Shown here: positions 1 to 62,099 of the stretch, piece after piece
Layout: each line of letters opens with the position of its first letter
Position numbering within the stretch: the stretch's first letter is position 1
Origin: Semisulcospira habei
Lineage: Eukaryota; Mollusca; Gastropoda; Semisulcospiridae
Assembly (NCBI GenBank): GCA_036245525.1
Contig: BTPG01000004.1
Location: 210,032,912-210,096,911 of the forward strand
DNA: 64,000 bases
Direction of reading: 5' to 3'
Notes under the pieces: generated by a model
Seen by the model: only the letters and a program-made list of their open reading frames with translations
What the model was told of the DNA's origin: nothing
The model's database searches: none
Position numbers and translations under genes: made by a program

Positions 1-453
1 TGAATGCTTCACTGTAGTGAACAGAGCTATAGATTATGTTCTTGGATGCTAGGGATGTGCATAATAGTTTTACTTTCTGATTTTATAATGATTACAACAT
101 TTTATTTATTGGGGGGCATTTATTACCTTTTGAGCGCTCAAGAATGGCTATGATGATGTTTTAATTATAGACTGTGATGATGTTTTAATTATAGAGTATT
201 AAAAGATGAATACTTCAGATTTTGCTTTTGTGTCATAAATATTATTTGTACATAGTACATTATTTGGTAGCCTTTAAAAATTAAAAATAAAAATCTTTTT
301 AGGTAAGGTACATTTTAAAGGTACATTTTCAATGTGTTTGTCTGTGCACTTATAACTTGATATCGCATAATTTGTTTGTTTTATCTTTCTGCTAAATTGT
401 AGCATGTACGCCATTGCATATGCAGTAATGGGGAAAAAAATCTTCATTTCCAG

Positions 454-50537
<50,084 letters not shown>

Positions 50538-51720
50538 TTGTGATTCCGCAACATATGTCGCCCCTTCCCAGAAACGACTGTGTGCTGGCCTATGATTTTG
50601 AAACTTGTGGCTACAGCTGCAAGGTTCAAAATCATAGACCAGCACATTTTGGTGTAGGGTCTGTGGTTTCAACCTTATGGCCTAGGAACATGATTTGCTA
50701 GCTGCACTGGCTCTGTAGAGCTATATGTCCCAATATTGCAGAATGGCACACAACTTGATATTCGCTCTTGTGAATTTGGACCTCTCAGCCTAGTCATAAG
50801 ATCCAGGATCACAGACCAGGGCACATCAGTGTTGAGTCCAGTGCGAAATGGAAGTCGGTTTACAAGTCGTAGTGATAGACTAACGGGCGTAGCATAGACT
50901 GAAGCAGTTTGGCCGCTATGACTGCAGATTAAAAGGCAGTGAAGTTGTACACGTTTACTGCTGACTTGGCTCAAGTGTGTTTAAAGAAACGTCAGTTCTG
51001 TGTAGAAAAGTGCTGTCGCTCATTTATCGCGGTTTGTTTGGATGAGTGTGGATGATGGCCTCGTTTGCTATGATCGGGTGATGTATGTTAGTCTGTCTAG
51101 GATTGGGTCTCGTATGAAATTTAGCTGTGAATCACATTTTAGTGTGTCGACTCGCACACTGAATCTGTGAGTCGATATTCTCCTGTGGAGCTAGAGTGAA
51201 CGAAAACTAGATTTCAGATCCTCAGATTGCATGATGTGTGTCTGAGCATCTTTAATCGCCATGTGCTTGCAGCCTCCGATGGCTGCATGCACAAGGGGGT
51301 TAATTTATGCAAGAAACATAGATCCTCATGACCCCCCGCATGTGGTGGGTCATGAGGATCTATGCTTCTTGGAATCAAATTCTGCACCCTGTGTGACTGA
51401 TAATCACTAGTGTGTCAGATTAATGAATAGTCCGTACAAGTCTGTTGACAGACTGCATAATTGCTAACAAGAGGACCATAATCATGACTTGCTGACTTCT
51501 TGGGTGTTGCCTCTTCAAGTGAATAAGTGCTTGTGACGAGTGCCAGCGCTTCGATATTGCAGTGAGCGAAACTTGAACGCAGTTTCTCCTTTTTATTCTG
51601 CTCCGATTTGCTCATGCCATTTTCACATTTTCGCTTACAATTAAATATGTGTACTTTGAATTAACTAATGGTCTCCCTTACGTATTGTGCTCTTATGAGT
51701 GAGTGAGCCCGTGTGTTTGA
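50538..51720 (+). other. Probable start of the Cav2 3' UTR
   Basis: It follows the stop with no further exon seen. Family H hairpins (CTGGCCTATGATTTTGAAAC / CAAAATCATAGACCAGCACA) lie at 50580-50647 and near 50755-50830, and a family C-type hairpin at 51290-51375. No AATAAA was found before 51720, so the UTR end is open. Confidence 0.55.
51290..51375. repeat. Family C-type hairpin preceded by family E arm
   Basis: GGCTGCATGCACAAGGGGGTTAA-type arm ends at 51302, then ATAGATCCTCATGACCCCCC returns as GGGTCATGAGGATCTATGC. Confidence 0.65.
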
Positions 51721-51955
51721 TTATTAAATACAATTACTGCCATTTTACTGTTGAGATGGTTCATGTTTGTTTATGTGTGTTTTACTATTGAGATGGTTAA
51801 TGTTTACTTGTGCTTAACTGTTAAAATGGTTGGTGTCTGTTTATGTGTGATCACTTTTTCTCAGCTTTATCATCTTGAGAAAAAAAAAACGTTTTCTTTC
51901 TCGACACAGATCTTTGTATTATATACTACCACTAATCCTGTTGCAGTACATTCCC

Positions 51956-52065
<110 letters not shown>

Positions 52066-52164
52066 TTCACCTCTCTCTGCCATACTTCTTTCTGAAACTT
52101 TCACTCACACTTAATTATTATGACTTTCCCAATTGTGAGAGGCATATGTATGGCGTGTGTACGA

Positions 52165-52290
52165 GCTGTGGGAGATGGATCAGCCATGACTGTGAGAGGG
52201 TAATGCCAGGTTAGCTCAGCACCTATCCAGGTGCCAAGCTAATCTGGCACTGCCCTTGACTGAGGGATCATAGGTGATCCATATTCCACT
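52165..52290. mobile_element. MITE family A-type core without TTAA ends
   Basis: GGGAGATGGATCAGCCATGA and GGTGATCCATATTCCACTG flank AATGCCAGGTTAGCTCAGCACC and its partner. Confidence 0.55.
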
Positions 52291-53429
52291 GTGGTGTCTT
52301 AAGAGTATAAGTGTTAGGTGAAACTATACTGACGAGCACAAGAAATGTAGCAACATCAGAAATACTTAAATTGTAATGTAACATCATGGGATTCATTGGA
52401 AACAATTTAATTCATTACATCCTGCGGATGATATTATCAATTTCTTTACATCTACGTCACAGTTCTGGAGACAGGTCAAGCATGATAGTTCAAGGGTGGT
52501 ATCAGAACAGCTTGGCACCCTTGCACATCCTGATCCACATCCTGTCGTAGCATGTCTTTATGGGTTAAGAGATTCTGATGCTGCTGCATTTCATTTGCTT
52601 GTGAATATATAATGCATGTTTGAATACCGGTAGTACAGCAGATTGTGGAAAGTGTTTGCTTTAAAGTTTTAGTGTGATACATGACTGCATGACTGTGTTT
52701 CAATAGATGACTTAACCATGTTTGTTATTGAAATATTTCTACGCTCGTTTGATGATGTGATATTGTGTACCTGGTCGTTGATTTTGTCAAAAACGGTTGT
52801 TCATTTTAGCATATCTATCCTTGTTGAAAATTTAAACGTTTAGCTCCCTTGTGTGTGGTACTGTATTAAGCGATAACAGTGGCTGCATGCACAAGAACTA
52901 AAAGACCGAAATTGACGCAAAAATATTGGCTTACCTCTTTGCTTTCCTTTCATTTCTGTACTGTTAGTGGAGTGAAATTTGTTGACCAAAAATAATCTAA
53001 TCCAGCTTGCTTTTGCTGATAATGTTAAAACATATGATGAATAGAGGCCATCCTGATGGATTCCATTTTTTTAAAGCTAGACAAGAAATTTCCAGTTGTT
53101 TTATTAAACTTGAATTTAGACACTTTATGTACTAAATCGATATATCCGCATGTGACTTTGATCCTCATGATCCTTTTTTTTCAGATAGAATCACATACTA
53201 CAAGACAGGAAAGTTTGCACAGTTTCATCTCTTCTCTCTGCATTTGTAACTTTTTTTTAACGTTGTCCAAATTTGATATTAAAACCCAGGACGTTTATGC
53301 TCAGATGGGACTATGTAGTGTAGAATTCAAAGTATTAAACTGTGGAACATTTTCCGCTAGGCTATCTCAATCGAATTCTGCATTTGTGAAGTGCATGCAT
53401 ACTTTTATGTGTGTTCACTGTTGTGCAGG

Positions 53430-53505
53430 TATGCATGCTGGTCTGTCATTTTAGACCTTATGGCTTAATGTCCCAAGGTCCAAAATCACAGACCAGTACA
53501 CAAAT
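53430..53505. repeat. Hairpin repeat, family H
   Basis: GCTGGTCTGTCATTTTAGACC pairs with GGTCCAAAATCACAGACCAG. Relatives are near 6650, 9073, 26810, 30933, 42272, 50580 and 56180. Confidence 0.65.
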
Positions 53506-53599
53506 ACTTGTTTCTCTTTTTGTCCTAACCCAGAGATTCACTGTGTGAAATCTTCAGTGTGAATCTTACTGCTGCTTGTATCAGAATGTCTTTCCAAAT

Positions 53600-53692
53600 T
53601 TAACCCTTTGGCTGTCAGTAGCGGTTTTTGTGGCGATGAGTCCTGCAGGATTCATCATGACCAAAAAATGCTACCGACAGCCAAAGGGTTAA
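53600..53692. mobile_element. MITE family F
   Basis: TTAACCCTTTGGCTGTCAGT pairs with ACCGACAGCCAAAGGGTTAA around GAGTCCTGCAGGATTC. Confidence 0.8.
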
Positions 53693-53821
53693 GCACATCA
53701 TATAGAAATTTAAAACGTTTGAGGGACCAAAGATTTGAAGAATTCAGAATCAGTGCACTCACATTCCATAAAATGGACATACATAATTGGGGGACCATTA
53801 TGTCTTAACTTCATGTTCACC

Positions 53822-54029
53822 AGTAACCCCTTTGCAGCCAAGAAAAGCTGAACACGATCCAACAGCAAGAGGAATAGATCCTCATGAGCCCCTGCGACTG
53901 CGGGGGCTCATGAGAATCTATGCCTATTGCTGATACCACTTTGCAGCCATCTTCCCTCGTCTGCTTTTTGGCTTTGAATAAACAATTTCAGAAATGCGGC
54001 CTGCGTCCACCGACAGTGAAGGAGTTTAT
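53822..54029. mobile_element. MITE family C
   Basis: GTAACCCCTTTGCAGCC to CGACAGTGAAGGAGTTTA. The core is ATCCTCATGAGCCCCTGCGA / GCGGGGGCTCATGAGAATC. An AATAAA occurs inside at 53977-53982. Confidence 0.7.
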
Positions 54030-54281
54030 ATATCATTGTAAGATGGAACAACCAACCTAGGCCTAGGATTGTGTGTCTGTAAGGCACCAAGCTAACCAGG
54101 CACTTCCTTTAGACCGTCATGGGTGGTGCGTCTCTTGCTGAATTTTGTCAGGAGTGGCTGTGTAAATCCCGCTGCTTAAACCACTACCCCGTCCCTGTAC
54201 GACAGTTCATAGTGAACTCTTTTTTTTTTTTTTTTACCAATCCTTCGTTAACATTCTTGCTTTATTCTATTTTACACAGAG

Positions 54282-54375
54282 TACGCAAAGGTCCTTGGGC
54301 CGACGTCGGCCGCAGTGGGGCTGCGCACAACTGTGCGCTACTTCAGCTGACATCGGCCCAAGGGGCATGGGTTTT
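54282..54375. repeat. Hairpin repeat, family J
   Basis: ACGCAAAGGTCCTTGGGCCG and CATCGGCCCAAGGGGCATGG around GCACAACTGTGC. Confidence 0.65.
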
Positions 54376-54567
54376 TTGTTTTGTCATTCCCATGTTGTGC
54401 TTAACACTCCCCAGTTATTCATGTTTATTCTTGTTTCATTTTATATTTTGTTGGGTTTTCTTATAGTTATTTTACACCTGTGTTATGGATCTCTCCCTTA
54501 TCGGTAAACTAACCAATGTGATATATTCCTGTTCTCCTGTGGTCATTGTGTTACTCTTGTTTACAGT

Positions 54568-54771
54568 TTAACCCATTCAGCCCTGACGCACTACAGCAGG
54601 AGATGGGTCGACCATGATAATTGAAGGGTAGTGCCAGATTAGCTTGGCACCAAGATAATCTGGCACTGCCCTTGAATTATCATGGTCGATCCATCGCCTG
54701 CAACTGATGCATAGTCATTAGATGACGCCTCCAAAATTTGGGAAATACGGCCGTCGGGCTGAGTGAGTTAA
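54568..54771. mobile_element. MITE family A
   Basis: TTAACCCATTCAGCCCTGAC to GGGCTGAGTGAGTTAA; the core centre is trimmed to AGCTTGGCACCAAGATAATC. Confidence 0.78.
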
Positions 54772-55209
54772 ATGATGTGTTTGTGGAATGCATACCTGTT
54801 TTGTTACGTTGTAGACACGTTATCTAAACAGAGGGTAAAACGTTCAGAATTAATTTTGTAATTCTGATACTGTAATGCCAGTTCTCTGTCTGCCTCTACA
54901 AGCATTTATATATTTCTGACACTTTTGCATTCACTTTCAAATGCTGAACTGTTGGGTTTTGGGCTTTTTCTCTTTCTTTTGCTCTGGGTTTGGGCCGTGG
55001 GTGCATCTACAGGCCTGGCGAACTCAGTACTAGGCTTAAAATCATAGTTGGACGAAAATTCCAAATTCCAAATCAAAAACTTTATTGTGTCAGTCTGGCT
55101 GACAGATTTGCTTTTGTTGGGATCACATGCGCGCGTACAGTTTCAGCCACATTATGACAGTGGTGTATAAAAAATATTTTAAAAAATAAAAAAGTGTCCT
55201 ATTTAAATC

Positions 55210-55420
55210 CTTAACTGATGAGAAAAACTGAACACCACCCAAATGCAAGAGGTATCGATGCCTATGAGCCCCGCAGTTGCAGAGGCTCATGAGGATCTAT
55301 GCCTCTTGCTGAAATCACTCATTATCAGTCCTTGTCCGCTGGATGATTGAGGCATTTGGTCATTGAGTCAACAGAGATTTTAGAGACAAAATATGCATCC
55401 AGTGGCAGGGAAGGGGTTAA
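55210..55420. mobile_element. MITE family C
   Basis: TTAACTGATGAGAAAAACTG to GGCAGGGAAGGGGTTAA; the core is CCTATGAGCCCCGCAGTTGC and GAGGCTCATGAGG. Confidence 0.68.
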
Positions 55421-55439
55421 ATGTCAACCAGTACATCTT

Positions 55440-55652
55440 TTAAGTCATTCAGCCCTGATGCACCACAGCAAGACATGGATCGAGCATGATAGTTCAAGGG
55501 TGGTGTCAGAATAGCTTGGTGCCCTTAGGCGCCAAGCTATTCTGGCACCACCCTTGAACTAACATGCTCAATCTGTCTCTAGAACTGTAATACAGTCCTT
55601 CAGAGGCAACTTCAAACTTTGGGGATTTCGGTCCTCGGGTGGAAAGTGTTAA
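55440..55652. mobile_element. MITE family B3
   Basis: TAAGTCATTCAGCCCTGATG to GGTGGAAAGTGTTAA; GGTGGTGTCAGAATAGCTTG core with GGCACCACCC arm. Confidence 0.72.
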
Positions 55653-56179
55653 CACATGCTATTATGAAGATGACATTAAACTTTTTTATCAGGAAACTAT
55701 GGAAATATATGAGGGAATAGGGCTCGGGAAGCTGACTTCATCACGCTAGTCGTGGCGGCCATCTTGAGAGGATTTGCGATAATGCCCTCATGGGGAAATC
55801 GCCTGTCAGGACAATGTCAGGAAAGTCCTGACGTGCTGTAGGCAATAACAGCAAGTCTTGCCATCACCTTAGGAAACCGCTAACCAGAATCTGTTTTTGT
55901 TTGTTTCCAAAGAGGAAGAAACATGAAGAAAAACATGTTGAAACACTACTTCGCTACTATCTTAAGACTATTCTATCCTCCTAAGATAGCGGTTGACGCG
56001 CCGACGCTGCTAGGCAACGTGGGGAACTTCCCGAGCCCTATATGAGAAAAGAACCATTTTTCTCTCTCAAATGTTGAGATGTTCCGATTACTCCCTATGC
56101 TCTGTGAATTTGCACTCTGCATGCCATTATGACCGTGCTTGTGCTTGTATTTTCCACTCTTTTTACCTTCATAATTTGC

Positions 56180-56248
56180 ATGCTGGCCTGTGATTTTGGT
56201 CCCTTTGGCTCCACAGCCACAAGGTCCAAAATCACAGAACAGCATTGA
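56180..56248. repeat. Hairpin repeat, family H
   Basis: GCTGGCCTGTGATTTTGGTCC pairs with GGTCCAAAATCACAGAACAGC around CTTTGGCTCCACAGCCACAA. Confidence 0.7.
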
Positions 56249-56596
56249 TTTGTTGTCTGCATGCATTTCAATTCAACAAGCCATTCAAGTTTTTCTATGC
56301 AAATTTCCTTTCATTCCGTTTTCTGCACGTGCGGTGTTGGAACTGTGTAGCCCCCTTCAATTATTTCTCTGTACATACTGGTGTTCAAGATTGACTTGTT
56401 ATATTTCTACATTATATCAATGAACCATGCATTGAATCTCTAGCGTGAATTGATCAAGATTATGCTGTATTACATTTCTGTTGTATCGAGCCTGGCTCAG
56501 TCACTCACACGCCTGTGAAGTACGTTTTTGTCTGTTTGGATTGATTTTGTGAGTGATCAGTTTCTCTCTGGTTTCATGCAATACAAATTTCTTTCA

Positions 56597-56667
56597 ACCT
56601 CGTTTGTGCATGCAGCCACAGGTACTATTTACATGTAGTTCTGGTGGCTGCATGCACAGGAAGGTTA
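56597..56667. mobile_element. MITE family E
   Basis: GTTTGTGCATGCAGCCACAG pairs with GGTGGCTGCATGCACAGG; right end GGTTAA. Confidence 0.68.
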
Positions 56668-56689
56668 ATGTGAATTTACATCTTTAGCT

Positions 56690-56878
56690 CTAACATGCCA
56701 TCGCAAGATATTTGATCAACCATGATAGGCCAAGGGTGGTGCCAGAATAACATGACGCCCATGGATGCCAAGCTTTTCTGGCACCACCCTTGAACCATCA
56801 TGGTCCATCTATATCCTGGATTGTAATGGAGTCTTCAGGTGACAACTCCAGAATGCGTTTTACGGCACATTGGGTTAA
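56690..56878. mobile_element. MITE family B3
   Basis: GGTGGTGCCAGAATAACATG and TTTTCTGGCACCACCCTTG core; right end CATTGGGTTAA. Confidence 0.65.
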
Positions 56879-57279
56879 TTCAAACATGATTACATTTGTA
56901 TTGCATTGAGCTTGGCTGACCTGTTTCAGTCTGTTTTGATTGCGTTGTTTGAATTAGGACGACTGCTAGCGTTTAGATCCAAGGGATAACATAAGGAATA
57001 GTGGCTACTTAAGGGAGAGAACTGTGACAGTATAATTCTCTCCCTTACTAGTGTCCTGTGGTCTACTACCATCTTCCCTTTAGCTGTTGAGTGATTGTTT
57101 TTTGTCGGATTCAAAAATGTCTTTACATCTGATGTACAAAAAATATTGCTCGTGTGTTAGAATGTCTTGAACTTGGGTGTTTCCGGTCTGTATTGTCTAT
57201 TTCAGCTGATATATGAAGATTGTTGCTTCTGTTTTGAATCTGTATTGAGAAAGTTTTATTTACAAATTATTCCATTCTG

Positions 57280-57285
57280 AATAAA
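57280..57285 (+). promoter_or_regulatory. Candidate polyadenylation signal AATAAA
   Basis: It is the first AATAAA after the stop outside a recognised MITE, within AT-rich unique-looking sequence. Others lie at 53977 (in a MITE), 58870, 59573, 59887 and 60202. Which one ends the Cav2 mRNA cannot be told. Confidence 0.3.
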
Positions 57286-57298
57286 TCGACAACTTGTG

Positions 57299-57567
57299 AT
57301 GCCTTTGTGCATGCAGACACCGATACTGTGAACATTGCCAGTGACTGCATGCACAAAGGCACCCATTTAGCCCCGGCTCTCTACAGCAGGAGATGGATCG
57401 ACCATGATAATTCAAGGGTAGGGCCAGATTAGCTTGGTGCCTGATGGCGCTAAGCTAATCTGACAATACCCTTGATTTATTATAGTCGACCCATCCCCTG
57501 CAACTGGTCCAGTCGTTAGGACTCCTCCAAACTTTGGAAATGTGGCTGTGGGGTTAAATGGGTTAAA
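57299..57567. mobile_element. MITE family E joined to family A
   Basis: TGCCTTTGTGCATGCAGACA / GACTGCATGCACAAAGGCA (57299-57361) runs directly into CCCATTTAGCCCCGGCTC; the A copy ends GGGGTTAAATGGGTTAA at 57566. Confidence 0.72.
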
Positions 57568-58153
57568 AATGAATGGTTGATGTTATGAAAGGTATTTGCG
57601 AGAAGGCGATATTGTTTCTTGCTTGTCTGTGACAAGATTTTTTATTAAACTGAATTTAACGTACTTGTATTTATGACCATTTTAACTCCACCTTTAAGCT
57701 AAATTTTAATGCATAACATTCAAATCACTGACCTTACTGTTTTGCAAAGCGATTGAAATCTGTAGTAATGTGGTTACATTTTATGTTTGGGGCTAATGAA
57801 AGTTTAATTAATCCCTCCCTTTGCACCCACTCAGCATTGGTGAACTTTTTCACACCTTGCACGTTGGTCTTTTCTTTTTCTTTTTTTCTTTTTTTTTCTT
57901 TTTTTTTTTTTCTTTTTTTTGTATGTGTGCCCTATCTCACGTTAGCCTACTAATTTTCGGGTTTTTTAAAATGCTGGCTTGGAATATTTTTCACACATAG
58001 ATGAATTTCTTTACATAAAATGAATATCACAAAAGAAAGTACATCAGGCAGTGTTTCAAGAATGGAATTATCTGATGGAAAAAAAGTCTGATAAAAATTG
58101 TTGACGGAGCGTTATCATTTCTAAAGCAGTAGTGGATGTTTCTCCTGTGACTT

Positions 58154-58368
58154 TTAACCCTTTTCATCCTGATACACTAGTGCATGAAATAAATGTGACT
58201 AGGATAGTTCAAGGATAGTGCCAGAATAACTTGGCGCCTCTCTGCACCAAGCTATTCTTGCGCTGCCCTTGAACTGAAATGATTGATCCGTTTCCTCATT
58301 TGTAATGTGGCCTTCATAGCACAGTACACAAATTTGAAAACTGTCAGCCTCAGGATGTAATGGGTTAA
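58154..58368. mobile_element. MITE family B1
   Basis: TTAACCCTTTTCATCCTGAT to CAGGATGTAATGGGTTAA, core somewhat diverged (GATAGTGCCAGAATAACTTG). Confidence 0.78.
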
Positions 58369-58485
58369 TATTCCTTCCTTACCGAATCCACAGCTAATAA
58401 TGACTTAATTCTGTAAAGTTTGGAGACATTTATTGACACTGTGTACCTGCTATTGGAAATGGTTTGGCCACAATACATAATTATA

Positions 58486-58579
58486 CTAAGAGCACAAGAA
58501 ATGCAACATCATTGAAAATCGTTGGAAACACTGGTTTCTGATGATTTTGATGTCACATTTCTTTTGCTTGTCAGTATAT
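58486..58579. repeat. Hairpin repeat, family I
   Basis: GAGCACAAGAAATGCAACAT pairs with ATGTCACATTTCTTTTGCTTG around GGAAACACTGGTTTC. Confidence 0.7.
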
Positions 58580-58678
58580 TTCTAGGGTAGAGCCAGATTA
58601 GATTGGTGCCATGTACCAAACAAATCTTAAACTGTCTTGGCTAATCCATCTCCCATTGTGATGTCTTTAGGAAGAATA

Positions 58679-58766
58679 TTAACCCTTTGGGTGCTGGTAG
58701 GGGTTTTAGTCATGATTCCTGCAGGAATCATCGTGACGAAAACCGCTACCAACACCCAAAGAATTA
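58679..58766. mobile_element. MITE family F
   Basis: TTAACCCTTTGGGTGCTGGT pairs with ACCAACACCCAAAGAATTAC: GGCTGTCGG has become GGGTGCTGG in both arms. The centre is GATTCCTGCAGGAATC. Confidence 0.8.
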
Positions 58767-59079
58767 CGGTAACGGTTCAGATGTATAAACTCATTCTGGT
58801 GTTTCTCCATGGACCTATGTACCACTTGTACAGTTCTTCAAATCTTTATTCATTTTAAAGACTGAAATTAATAAAAGACTGCTGGGCAGTTTTTTTACGT
58901 TATTTCTTTACCCTACACCTTTTTGCAACAAAAAACTCTATTGTTTGTAAACTGACGAGAACGCAGTGTTTTGATTGCAAGCCTCACTAGTGGATTCACC
59001 ACTGCTTACAGTAGCATTATGGTAGCCATCGTTATTTACTGTTCACTTGCTGTCTCAGCGTTTTCAGTGTGCTTTCCTG

Positions 59080-59270
59080 GAAGCAAAAGGTGCAAGGTCG
59101 GATGTCGGCTGTAGTGGGCCCATACAGGGCTGGGCTGTCTTGTTGTCTTCTTCGACTTGTTACCACAGTAGTATCCAGTACGCAAAAGGCTATTGGGCTG
59201 ATCGGCCTAATAGCCTTTTGCATACTGGGTACCGCTGTAGCCCGATGGCCTTTGCGTACTGGGTAGTGAA
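59080..59270. repeat. Two family J hairpin segments
   Basis: GGTGCAAGGTCGGATGTCGG with a decayed partner, then CAGTACGCAAAAGGCTATTG pairing with CAATGGCC-type and CTAATAGCCTTTTGCATACTG arms (59170-59228). Confidence 0.65.
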
Positions 59271-59677
59271 CCAGGGGAGACAACCAGGCTGGGTGTGTGC
59301 TTACACTGGTTGACATGGCCCAAGCATTTTTGCTCTCTGGCTTACAAATGTAATGTCCACTGCACATTTCGTTTTCATTGTTACTTGAAGAGTTGAACAA
59401 ATCAAAGACATTTTATTACATTTTGGATGATCATTAATTCCATGGTTTCAACGGCCTTGTGCAATGAATTTACTGCATTTTATTCCTCCTCCTCTCTGAG
59501 ATTCCCACTTTTATTCCTTCATTTCTTTCTTCTTATTGATGTCTGCCTGATTCTTAATGAAATACCGCCTTGAATAAAACAACTACTGCTACACTGCGAG
59601 TGATTTGTCTGTGTGTGTGTGTGTGTGTGTGTTGCATTGTGTTGTTTGTTTACTGTGTGTGCACGTTTGTTTCTGCG

Positions 59678-59681
<4 letters not shown>

Positions 59682-59743
<62 letters not shown>
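59682..59743. repeat. (GT)n microsatellite
   Basis: A pure GT run; a shorter one is at 59610-59632. Confidence 0.95.
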
Positions 59744-59745
<2 letters not shown>

Positions 59746-59984
59746 AACATGTACTGAACACCATAAAAACACCAGAAGCGATAAGAAATTTTGATTTTAG
59801 GTGTGATGAGACAGCTGTACTGATCAGCCCAGCATAACATTTGGTTTGTCTTGTTGCTGATGAATTCGATCCATGAATGGATTTTTAATAAAACATAAAG
59901 CCCCAAAATGTGTCCATCTTGTTTGTTAAATATTTCACACTCCTTTATGCATGGTCAGTTATATACAGTGTGCAGTATATACCT

Positions 59985-60085
59985 GTATATATACTGAGGA
60001 GCAAAAGAAATGATATTTTGCGAATCATCGGAACTTTACTGTTTCTGATGATTCCAAAAATTTCAAATTTCTTTAGCTCGGTAAA
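59985..60085. repeat. Hairpin repeat, family I
   Basis: GAGGAGCAAAAGAAATGATA pairs loosely with TTTCAAATTTCTTTAGCTC around CGGAACTTTACTGTTTC. Confidence 0.6.
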
Positions 60086-60205
60086 CTATGGTCATAACAA
60101 GATCGGATGTAACAACCATTTTTTCAGAGGTCTCAACTGCACTCCATTAATTGGCTTGTTATAACAAACTCTGGATATATATCACAAAAATAGGTGTCCT
60201 GAATA

Positions 60206-60315
60206 AAATAGGGGCTCCCCGCATCAACAGCTGCTAAAGTGAATGGCGTTGCCACCGGCAATGTTATACAATACTTTTGCATCCATTGATGCGCGGCGCC
60301 TTGAACGAGTAATTT
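60206..60315. repeat. Family D relative without core
   Basis: CCGCATCAACAGCTGCTAAA and TTGATGCGCGGCGCCTTGAA; TGGCGTTGCCACCGGCAATG in the middle. Confidence 0.6.
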
Positions 60316-60799
60316 CATCCAAACGTGAACCGCAGTACATTAAACATGCTTTCACATAAACAGGTCAGCCTTACTATTAAGCACATTAGAATGTTGCAAC
60401 ATTTAATATAATGCGGTCATGTGAGAGACTCCCAAGTTCATACCCAATGAGTGAAATTCCTTTAGCCAACATCAGCCGTAACTGGCCTGCGCACAGGTGG
60501 GCTAAGGCTGGCATCAGCTGATGAATGTTTGTTTAGTGTGTGTTTTTTCTTCAAAAGTCTATGTAGTACCACATATATATGTCAACACCAACCCCGTGGT
60601 TGGACTTCATGGCTCCCATATAGTGATATAATGAGACCGACCTGAACACAAACACACAGAACGCAAGGAAGTGTATCTTTATTAGATCAACACCTTTTTC
60701 ATATGCATACTCCACAAAATACATGCTCAAGGATTGCAGCAGAGAGCACAGCAGAACCCCAGTACAGCCACTGGATGCAGACTGAGCTTTTAGAATCCT

Positions 60800-60967
60800 T
60801 GTAAATGAAACATCAACGATCCCCAGCTGTCCAAGGACCATGGACAGAAAGTGGTTCAGCAAGAGGCATAGATCCTCATGAGCCCCTGCACTTGTGGGGA
60901 CCAATGAGGATCTGTACCTCTTGCAGTTGGGTGGTACTCAATTTTTCTCAGCAGTGTGAAAGGGTTA
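60800..60967. mobile_element. MITE family C (left end unclear)
   Basis: The core GCATAGATCCTCATGAGCCC pairs with CAATGAGGATCTGTACCTC; right end GTGAAAGGGTTAA. Confidence 0.65.
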
Positions 60968-61173
60968 ATTCATATACTGAGGCTAAAAGCTTCAAATTTG
61001 TGACACTGCCATATGCAAGCTACATTATAGTACTTATAGATAAGGATATAGACCAATGGCTTTAGTTCAAGGGTGGTGCCTAGATGCGCCAAGCTATTCC
61101 GCTGGCACCACCCTTGAACTATTTTAGTCACACTTATTTCACACACTGTCGTATTTCGAATGATAAGGGTTAA
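60964..61173. mobile_element. MITE family B2
   Basis: It has TTAATTCATATACTGAGGC at the left and GAATGATAAGGGTTAA at the right, sharing TTAA with the C copy. The left core arm is shortened (GGTGGTGCCTAGATGCGCC). Confidence 0.72.
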
Positions 61174-61182
61174 TGGCCTCTG

Positions 61183-61471
61183 TTGACCCCTTCACTGCAG
61201 GACTCACCTCGACCCAAATCACGTGACCAATGTAGGGTTAAAATAATACAATCTTACAAAAGGTTGACATCGCAAGGTGTCCTGTGTGTTGTCACCCCTG
61301 CACCGACAGACCATAGCAAACAATGCCCATATGCAAGAAGCAAAGAGGCATATATCCTCATGAGCGTGCTCTGATGGATCACTTGCTGAGACCACTGTGA
61401 ATACACGTTTCTTCGACGGCTGACGTTCTTTGGCGCTGAAACTCACAATCTGCGGCCACTCGGGCAGCGAA
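61183..61471. mobile_element. MITE family C, decayed
   Basis: GACCCCTTCACTGCAGGACT at the left and CGGGCAGCGAAGG at the right, with CATATATCCTCATGAGCGTG in the middle; the right core arm is missing. Confidence 0.5.
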
Positions 61472-61550
61472 GGTTGGTTGGTTGTACATTGCTTAACCCA
61501 TCATATTTAGCCCCAATGCAAACAGCGAAAGTTGGTTGGTTGTACATTGC
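61472..61550. repeat. Two copies of GTTGGTTGGTTGTACATTGC
   Basis: The word, at about 61471 and 61509, is the complement of the tail of the 29826 repeat. Between them is a CCCCAATGCAAACAGCGAAA stretch. Confidence 0.65.
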
Positions 61551-61768
61551 TTAACTCATTCTACGCCAGACACACCACAGCAAGATAAGGATCGACCATG
61601 ATAGTTCAAGGGCGATGCCAGAATAGCTTGGCGCCTATGGGCGCCAAACTATTCAGTCTGGCATCACCCTTGAACTATCATGGTCGATCTGTGTCCTGCA
61701 CTGCAAAGCAGTCTTCAGAGAACAGCGGCAAAGTCTGGGGATTTCGGTGATGGGGTAGAATGAGTTAA
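61551..61768. mobile_element. MITE family B3
   Basis: TTAACTCATTCTACGCCAGA to GGGGTAGAATGAGTTAA; the core GGCGATGCCAGAATAGCTTG pairs with GGCATCACCC, with a small insertion AGTC. Confidence 0.8.
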
Positions 61769-61870
61769 CCCATTTAGCCCCAATGCAAACAGCAAGAGGT
61801 GGATCGACCATGATAATTCAAGAGTGGCATGTGAATAGCTTGGCGCCTCATGGCGCCAAGGCCTTAATTA
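61765..61870. mobile_element. MITE family A left half
   Basis: TTAACCCATTTAGCCCC to TTGGCGCCTCATGGCGCCAA, then lost. Confidence 0.68.
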
Positions 61871-61900
61871 CCTGTTCCTATACGTTACAGGTACAGGTCA

Positions 61901-62080
61901 TTAACCCCTTTCATCCTGAGACACTACTGCTTGAAATTAATTTGACTATGATAGTTCAAGGGTGGTGCCGGAATAGCCTGAGGCGCCACTATTCTGGCAC
62001 CACCCTTGAACCCAAATGGTTCATCTATCTCCTAATCTGTGTTGTAGCTTTCATAGGACAATAAGCATTTTTTTTTTTAA
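61901..62080. mobile_element. MITE family B1, right end lost
   Basis: TTAACCCCTTTCATCCTGAG at the left; GGTGGTGCCGGAATAGCCTG core, then GTTGTAGCTTTCATAGGACA. Confidence 0.68.
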
Positions 62081-62099
62081 ATCAGCAGACGAGTGAATG